This document shows positions 22,221 to 28,326 of a stretch of DNA of 28,326 bases, in pieces. Below the pieces are notes generated by a model, which was given only the letters and a program-made list of their open reading frames with translations, did not search any database and was not told the DNA's origin. Position numbers and translations under genes: made by a program. The stretch spans positions 1 through 28,326 of the forward strand of contig LLEY01000322.1 in assembly GCA_001414485.1 (NCBI GenBank). Direction: 5' to 3'. The number at the start of each line of letters is the position of its first letter. Position 1 is the stretch's first letter. The DNA comes from Calycina herbarum. Its lineage: Eukaryota; Ascomycota; Leotiomycetes; Helotiales; Pezizellaceae.

Positions 22221-22546
22221 ATAAGATTAATAACTAAAGTTAAGTATAAAGCTCCTATCTAATAGCAGACGTGCTAGTCTTATATAGAACCTTCGTTTAT
22301 ATTAGAGTCCTGCTTAGCAGGAGTTCTAAAGATAGAGTCCGACTCTATTTCCAGAGCTCCTTAAAACTAGACTCTATTACCTAACTGTTCTAAATAAGTC
22401 ACGTGATATAACTGTAATAAGATCCTTAGGATTGTATATCCTTCTATATTCAATCCTTTCTACCTATTAGGGTTATAATAGTGCTTGTCCTATTAAGGCG
22501 TCGCCTAGACTTTACTTATTTACGTACTAGTACGTGATTCGTAACA
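22165..22546 (-). repeat. 3' LTR of a Ty3/Gypsy element (outer end uncertain)
   Basis: On the minus strand the LTR starts TGTTACGAATCACG at 22546, directly after a polypurine tract. A TATA-like CTATATAAGA lies at about 22279-22290, as expected for U3. The outer CA end is uncertain; candidates are near 22207 and 22165. Two palindromes lie inside: TCCTGCTTAGCAGGA (22308-22322) and ATAGAGTCCGACTCTAT (22332-22348). Confidence 0.65.
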
Positions 22547-22560
22547 CTATCCTCTTCTTA
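22547..22560 (-). other. Polypurine tract of the Gypsy element
   Basis: The minus strand reads TAAGAAGAGGATAG immediately before the TGTTACG start of the LTR. This is the position of the plus-strand DNA priming site in Ty3/Gypsy elements. Confidence 0.7.
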
Positions 22561-25192
22561 GCCTAGCGTGTCCCTATACTAGAATATAACCTTAAAATAT
22601 GTCGTTAGAAAGGTATCGACCTGTCCTTATATATAAACATGTCCTTCTCTTATATTAAATAGAAAGAGCGTCTAGCTCTTACTATATAAATCGAATCTAT
22701 ATAACGTCTAGTAATAACCTATTCTTTTTATTATAAACAGTCTCGTCGATGCTTTCTAGAGCTCTCTAAGTCCTCTTGTTATTCTAAGTATATTCGATTA
22801 AAAAGGTCTTATAATAAATAGCCTTAGCTATCTCGACGTTCTATTCTCTAGGCCTCGAAAACCTATATATTGATTTTTCTTTAGCCTTATATATAAACGA
22901 TTTCTTATTACTCCTCTGAGTCCTCCTCTCTTAAGTCTTCCTCTCGAGTCCTTGTCTGCTTAGTTTCCTGCCTTTAAGATAGCTTCTCTCGTTAAGTAGG
23001 TACTCTCTAATAATATATTCTTATCTAACCCTAGTCCCGAGTTCTAAGCAGCCCTAGGTTTTATTAGTAGAACTTCTAAAGTTCTTTTAAGTAATAGTTA
23101 AGATTGCTTTTTAATTCCTAAGTGTTTTCTAAGTATAGGTAATCTAACTATTTAACTAAATACTTAACTTATCCTCTAATAAGTTTATAGTTAAGAATCC
23201 TCTTAACTTCGTACTTAGCGTTTAGGTTTACTAGTTAAATTTCTATAAGTAGAGCTAGTAGAGCTCCTAGTAGTACTAGTTTAAGTAGGGATATATGAAA
23301 TACTAGGTAGATGTTTATTATCTTTAGTAGCGCTAATTTATAATTTAAAGGTCTCTTAACTCGTTTGATTTTAAATAGTCTAAGTTTTTTATAATCTAGT
23401 TTATTACTTAGTCTTTTTATATTAATATTCTTTTATACTAAGTAGACTTTATCCCTCTCATTTAGTATTAGCTCCTAACTACGTCGTTTATTATAGTAGT
23501 ACACGTTTCTTTTAGCTATAAACTATAAATCCTCTACTAGTTCTTTATATAGGCTTTTGATTTTTAAGACGTAAACACGAGCAAGTTAGTTATTAATAGT
23601 CGTAGATAGTGGTTCTCGATATACTAATAATTTATATCTATAATTAGTATAGAATAGCGTAATAAGTATTGTTTCTATTACTAAACTATTATAGGTAAAC
23701 TATGCTAGAGGCAGTAGTTCTACCTAGTTGTCTTACTAGTAGTTTATATAACAACGAAGGTATATTTCTACTACTTAGTTTATACGTTCGTTTCCTTTAT
23801 TTATCTAAGGGTAGAAAGCTATAGAGAGCTTTCTTTTTATACTTAATCGCTCTATAAGAGCGATCTAAAATTTTAAGGTAAAGAGTTTATCTCTATCTAA
23901 GAGTATTTCTTCAGATAGTCTATGTCTTAAGACTACCTCTCTAAGGAATACGAATACTAATTCCTTAGCTATACTTAACTCTATATATACTATTAGAATT
24001 ATATACTTCGTAAGTCGTTCTATAATAACTAGGATCGCGTTATATATAACTCCTATTATTAGATCTTTAGATTTTAGTAATTTAATAATAAAATCTATAG
24101 ATATTAACTTCTAAGGTATTTATAGTATTAGAATAGTATTCATCTGTCTATATAGAGTATAGTAGGAAGCCTTATTCCTAGTATAGGTATTATATTCCGC
24201 TATTACTTCCTTAACTATTATAGATAATCGATTAATATAGTAGTATTATCTTATCTACTAGAGAGTTCTACGAATTCCTTAGTAGCCGTAAGCAGGCGTA
24301 GCATAGTATTCTTATATAAACTCCTTTACGTATAAGCTAGGAACCTATAGTTTTCCTTTCGTATACTAGTTATAACTCTTATATATATTCTAAATCTTAT
24401 CTATCTAGATGTTATTTATCGCTACTATTTCGTATATAGTAGATACTAAGTCTCTATTTTTAAGAGTTTTTAAGATTATAATCTTCTTATACTCTTTATT
24501 TCTCTTATATCTAGGTTTCTAACTAAGAGTATTAGCTTAAGCGTTTAACGTTCCTTTTATATAATAAATAACGATGTTAAACCCTTCTAATATTTCTACC
24601 TATCTAGCTAACTATCTAGTCGTAAGTTCCTTAGTTGTCGTAAACGTTCTAAGGTTCTTATAGTTAGATAGAATTATAACTTAGTACTTTACTAGCTATA
24701 AATAAATTTTCTAGTATTCTAGAGCTAATACTATAGTAAGTAACTCTTTATTAAAGATACTATAGTTTTATTATACTAGATTAAATATTTTAGAATAATA
24801 TATAATAGATATAAGTTTCCCTTTTCTATTTAGTTATAAATAAATCGTACCTACTACTATATCTAAAGCGTCTATTTTAATCGTACTAGGTTTTTCTATA
24901 TCGAAATCGTATAAAATAGGTTTTTCTATAAACCTTGCTTTAATCCTCTAAAAAGCGTCCTTAGCTTATTTATTCTAAATAAACTTAATAGCTTTCTTAA
25001 CTAGTACTGATATTAGTTTAGTAATCTTTATATAGTCTTAGATAAATAAAAAGTAGAAGTTTATAAATCTAAGGAAGAACTATACATTTTTCACATTCTC
25101 TAGTAACTTCTAGTTTAAGATGTCTTAGATCTTTACTAGATCTATTTCTATTTTTCCTAGGCTAAATATCTATCTTAGGAAAAGTGTCTAAG
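22561..25192 (-). pseudogene. Ty3/Gypsy chromovirus pol relic: RT end, RNase H, integrase, chromodomain
   Basis: The minus strand, read through RIP stops, gives the end of a reverse transcriptase (FLRFINFY near 25060) and an RNase H with the usual blocks (about 24530-24900; for example FNKELLTIVLALEY). An H2C2 integrase zinc region follows (YYATPAYGY near 24300), in which His and Cys are replaced by Tyr. The integrase core and its WVELLPLA-type block come next (about 23680-23900). A chromodomain (about 23120-23210; EVKRILNYKLIRG then VKYLVK) precedes an acidic tail. The chromodomain places it among chromoviruses, whose integrases are directed to marked chromatin. The 5' part (gag, protease, most of RT) is absent because the Copia LTR begins at 25193. 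Confidence 0.88.
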
Positions 25193-25788
25193 TGTTAAAA
25201 TGGTCACGCAAGAGGACAGAAGGCAGAAGGCAGAAGTCAAGGGTATAAATATATATATATATGTGTATATATATGTGTATATGTGTGTGTGTGTATATGT
25301 GTGTATGTGTGTGTGTATATGTGTCCTAGGTAGACGTCCCAGGACCTAGTTATATACACATGTATATAAAGGACTCTTTTGTATATATATATACGGAATA
25401 CGTATACAGTGTACAAAGGCCTCTTTGTATATACGTATTCGGAATACGTATACGGTGTATAAAGGACTCTTTATATATACGTATTCGGAATACGTATACG
25501 GTGTATAAAGGACTCTTTGTATATACGCATTCGGAATACGTATACGGTGTACAAAGGACTCTTTGTATATACGTATGCGGAATACGCTATAAAACGCCAC
25601 TTCCGTAAACGGAATACGTATACGGAAGTATATATAATTAATATACAAAACTTAACGCGTTGCTCTAGAGTGCTCTAGACATATCAGAACCGCGAGGTTA
25701 CGTGGTATTCTGACTAAGCTTAACTTTTAGGTCTATATATACTTAAGCACTTATATCTAAGTATACTAGATACTAATATATTATTATA
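25193..25788 (-). repeat. Copia 3' LTR of element 2 (short variant, 5 minisatellite units)
   Basis: It is 596 bp, starting TGTTAAAATGG on the plus strand and ending TATTATTATA beside a polypurine tract, so it is the 3' LTR of a minus-strand element. It contains a TA/TG microsatellite (about 25248-25324) and five units of about 46 bp. The left flank at 25188-25192 is CTAAG, the same pentamer that flanks element 1 at 4076-4080. Confidence 0.92.
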
Positions 25789-25797
25789 TTCCCCTGT
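25789..25797 (-). other. Polypurine tract of Copia element 2
   Basis: The minus strand reads ACAGGGGAA directly before the LTR start TATAATAATA. This fixes the LTR boundary and the element's orientation. Confidence 0.75.
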
Positions 25798-27009
25798 AAG
25801 ATAGATATATACTTGTACTATATTTAGCTTATATATAAATTAACTTAGACGAAGATTTAAAGTAGTAATAAACTTATTATGCTTTACTTTATCTAGTCCT
25901 TTTATAAAGCCATCGGCTATTTGGTCTTTTGTGCCTATATATATAAGCCTTACTTAGTTACTAGTTATAGCGTCTCTTATAAAGTGATATGTAATATCTA
26001 TATATTTACTTCTTTTATAAAATTTAGGATTATTAGCTAAGTTTAAAGCTGATTTACTATCTGTTAATAGAATCGGAATAGTAGTATTATTATTAGGGTA
26101 TATAAGATTATTAAAATATTCTACTAAGTTATTTAAATAGATAATTTCTTTTATAACTTCTTTATAAGACATATATTTAGCTTTATAGCTAGACAAAGCT
26201 ACAGTCTTTTATAAAGTCGTATTCTAGCTAATAATACAGTTTCTTATAAAAGTAGTATAGCTGCTAGTACTCTTCTGACTTATTATATCTCCTCTCTAAT
26301 CGGCATTAGTAAAGGCCTTTAGGTTTAGAATAGCTTCTAGCTGATTATCTATATTACTATAGTATAGTCCTAATCTAGGTTTATGATTTAGGTATTTCTA
26401 TACTCTATTTAAGGCTCTAAAGTGATGTGTACTAGGATTAGCTATAAATCTAGTATATCTATTAATCGAGTAAGTAATATCGGGTCTAGTTTTAGTACTA
26501 AGATATATTAGAGACCCTGTTTCTTGTTAATATATATTTATATCTTCTGTAGTAGCCTAATCTTCATTTTTGTCTAATTTTACCCCTAGTTCTATAGGAG
26601 TAGCTATAGGAGTTGAATTAGACTTATTAAACTTAGCTTTTATATTAGCTAAGTATTTATTTTAATTTATAGTAAGTATCTAGTTATTAATATTATACTT
26701 TATTTCCATGCCTAAGAACTGGTTTATAAGCTCTAGATATTATAATTTTAATACTTTACTTATACTAGATATTGCTTTATCTATATTAAGCTTATTAGGC
26801 CCTGTTATAATAAGGTCATTAACATAGCATATAATAATAACCTTAGTTTCCTTATTTATAAAGATACCTTCATCAAACAGTAGGACTATAAATCCTATTT
26901 TAGTATATATATCTAGTAGATATTTATACCATAGTCTAGGGCTCTGTTTTAGACTATATAAGGCTTTATTAAGCTTATAAACATTACTAGTATTATTCCT
27001 TTCAAAGCC
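25798..27009 (-). pseudogene. Copia pol relic of element 2: reverse transcriptase C-terminal half and RNase H
   Basis: The minus-strand reading gives the Copia RNase H (open segment 25954-26196: MSSYKAKYMSYKEVIKEIIY, LLTDSKSALNLANNPKFY, and a YIDITYHFIRD end). These match the usual SSTEAEY, DNQSA and KHIDIRYHFIRE blocks. Upstream, the segment is nearly identical to element 1 (1-583). The RT active site reads CYVNDL (about 26814-26831), with Asp replaced by Asn as in element 1. The reading stops at 27009, where a plus-strand Copia LTR interrupts it. No upstream part of this element lies in the window. Confidence 0.88.
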
Positions 27010-27014
27010 TATAG

Positions 27015-27495
27015 TATAATAATATATTAGTATCTAGTATACTTAGACATAAGTGCTTAAGTGTATATAGACCTAAAAGTTAAGCTTAGTCAGAATACCA
27101 CGTAACCTCGCGGTTCTGATATGTCTAGAGCACTCTAGAAACGCGTTAAGTTTTGTATATTAATTACATATACTTCCGCATGCGTATTCCGTTTACGGAA
27201 GTGGCGTTTTGTAGCGTATGCCGCATACGTATATATAAAGAGTCCTTTGTACACCGTATGTGTATTCCGCATACGTATATATAAAGAGTCCTTTGTACAC
27301 CGCATGCGTATTCCGCATACGTATATACAAAGAGTCCTTTATACACATGTGTATATAACTAGGTCCTGGGACGTCTACCTAGGACACACACATATACACA
27401 CACACACATACACACACACATATACACATACACATATACACATAATTTATACCCTTGACTTCTGCCTTCTGCCCTCTTGCGTGACCATTTTAACA
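27015..27495 (+). repeat. Copia 5' LTR of element 3 (short variant, 3 minisatellite units)
   Basis: It is 481 bp, from TATAATAATA to CCATTTTAACA, directly followed by the primer binding site, so it is the 5' LTR of a plus-strand element. It sits inside element 2 after TATAG (27010-27014), the candidate target duplication. It contains three units of about 46 bp and a TG/CA microsatellite (about 27384-27444). Confidence 0.92.
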
Positions 27496-27505
27496 TGGTA
27501 GCAAT
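27496..27505 (+). other. Primer binding site of Copia element 3
   Basis: TGGTAGCAAT follows the LTR without a gap. The first seven or eight bases complement the 3' end of initiator tRNA-Met (GCUACCA), the common Ty1/Copia primer. This copy is not mutated here, unlike the copy at 3561-3573. It overlaps the gag start codon at 27504. Confidence 0.75.
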
Positions 27506-28326
27506 GCCGACTCTCGACAAAGTCATAATATAGAAGCTTAAAGGCTCTGTCAACTATGAAGTCTGGGCTATACGCACCAAGGCCTTCCTTACTAAGGAAG
27601 GACAACTTGAGTATATTATGTCGTTTATCGAAGGCGATATAAACCAAGACTTTAAGGCATTAAGTAATATATAATTACTTGTAGAAGATGGGCCTCTTCT
27701 ATAAATCTAAGATAAACTTAATGCTAAAGAGGCTTGGGATATACTTAAGAACCTATATAGCCCTAAAGGATTCTCATCAGAATTCCTGCTTTGTAGAGAA
27801 TTCTTTAATACCTCTTTAGACAAATACTCTTCTATGGAAGAATATCTAAATAAGGTTAAATACCTTAGTAATCAACTTAAAGCTAAGAGTATAGAACTCC
27901 CTTGACAAGTAGTTATAGCTTGGGTTCTTAATAACCTAAGCGAGGACTACGAAAGTATTATATCTAATATAACGTAATCTCTTTGAAACGATATAGACTC
28001 CTATACTATAGAGAATCTATTCTCGAATCTTATAGACGAGTCTAAACGACAAGAGTCTAAGGAAGAAGAAGTGTTTATAAGCCCTACTTATAAGAAGGGC
28101 TATAAGGGGAAGAAACCTTACAAAGTTATAAAAGGTAGATACTGTAACTATTGTAAACAAACTACACACCTTATAGACGAGTGCTATTATCTACACCCTT
28201 CGAAGGCTCCTAAACACTTTAAGTTTAAGAGAGGAACACTTAGGTCTAGCCCTAAGGAGAATATAAGAGAAGAGAAGAGCCCTCGAGAGATAAGGGATAA
28301 TAACGTTGATATTATGTTTACAAATC
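27504..28326 (+). pseudogene. Copia gag (UBN2 type with CCHC zinc knuckle), element 3, runs off the edge
   Basis: ATG at 27504 begins a gag whose frame is followed to the window end. It has a typical UBN2 region (blocks NYEVWAIRTKAFL, EYIMSFIEG, AKEAWDILKNLY, YLSNQLKAKSIELP) and a Lys/Gln/Glu-rich hinge. An intact zinc knuckle CNYCKQTTHLIDEC lies at 28143-28184, with perfect CX2CX4HX4C spacing. Several in-frame stops (first at 27531-27533, where element 1 has CAG) mark it as degraded. Others include TAA for CAA near 27672 and TGA near 27903. It is less mutated than element 1 in places, keeping Trp TGG codons. The rest of the element lies beyond the right edge. Confidence 0.88.

Overview
The window looks like a stretch of a filamentous ascomycete (Pezizomycotina) genome: a compact, intron-containing gene island (about 5,690-17,390) with roughly balanced base composition, set between very AT-rich blocks (1-5,690 and 17,390-28,326) made of decayed transposable elements. 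Introns are short (47-232 nt), with GTAAGT-like donors and CTAAC/CTRAY branch points. The decay has the signature of repeat-induced point mutation (RIP): CpA has become TpA on either strand, so Trp and Gln codons appear as stops and Asp, His and Cys catalytic or zinc-binding residues are replaced. A helotialean (Botrytis/Sclerotinia-like) host is my guess from overall gene style; the sequence does not prove it.

Left block. A Ty1/Copia element on the minus strand runs off the left edge (reverse transcriptase, integrase, protease, zinc knuckle, gag, primer binding site), with its 5' LTR at 3574-4075. It abuts a decayed Ty3/Gypsy gag (about 4076-5200, minus) and an AT-rich stretch with a hairpin.

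Gene island. There are four convincing protein genes. (1) A secreted/single-pass membrane protein (6292-7516, minus), with a probable reading-frame disruption in exon 1. (2) UTP13, a WD40 subunit of the small-subunit processome (8274-11111, minus, 3 exons, 899 aa). (3) A 523-aa multi-pass membrane protein of unknown function (11630-13606, plus, 4 exons), divergent from UTP13. (4) A 630-aa MFS sugar/inositol-type transporter (14758-16924, plus, 6 exons). They do not form an obvious pathway or cluster. A non-degraded stretch at 17,080-17,390 looks like the 5' flank of a lost gene.

Right block. It holds two solo Copia LTRs in inverted orientation (17793-18344, with a perfect 5-bp target duplication, and 18798-19443). 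Next are an internally deleted pogo/Fot1-type transposon with iteron-bearing terminal inverted repeats (19530-20683) and a second, longer and more mutated pogo transposase. A Ty3/Gypsy chromovirus pol (minus) follows, with its polypurine tract and 3' LTR, truncated upstream by a minus-strand Copia element. That Copia element is interrupted in turn by a plus-strand Copia element whose gag runs off the right edge.

No CRISPR, rRNA or tRNA genes were recognised. The main points of interest are the minisatellite-bearing LTRs, the asymmetric pogo termini, the complementary RIP patterns between Copia copies, the possible circularly permuted layout of the flanking elements, and the unclassified membrane-protein gene. 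I did not find clear evidence of a wholly new biological system.
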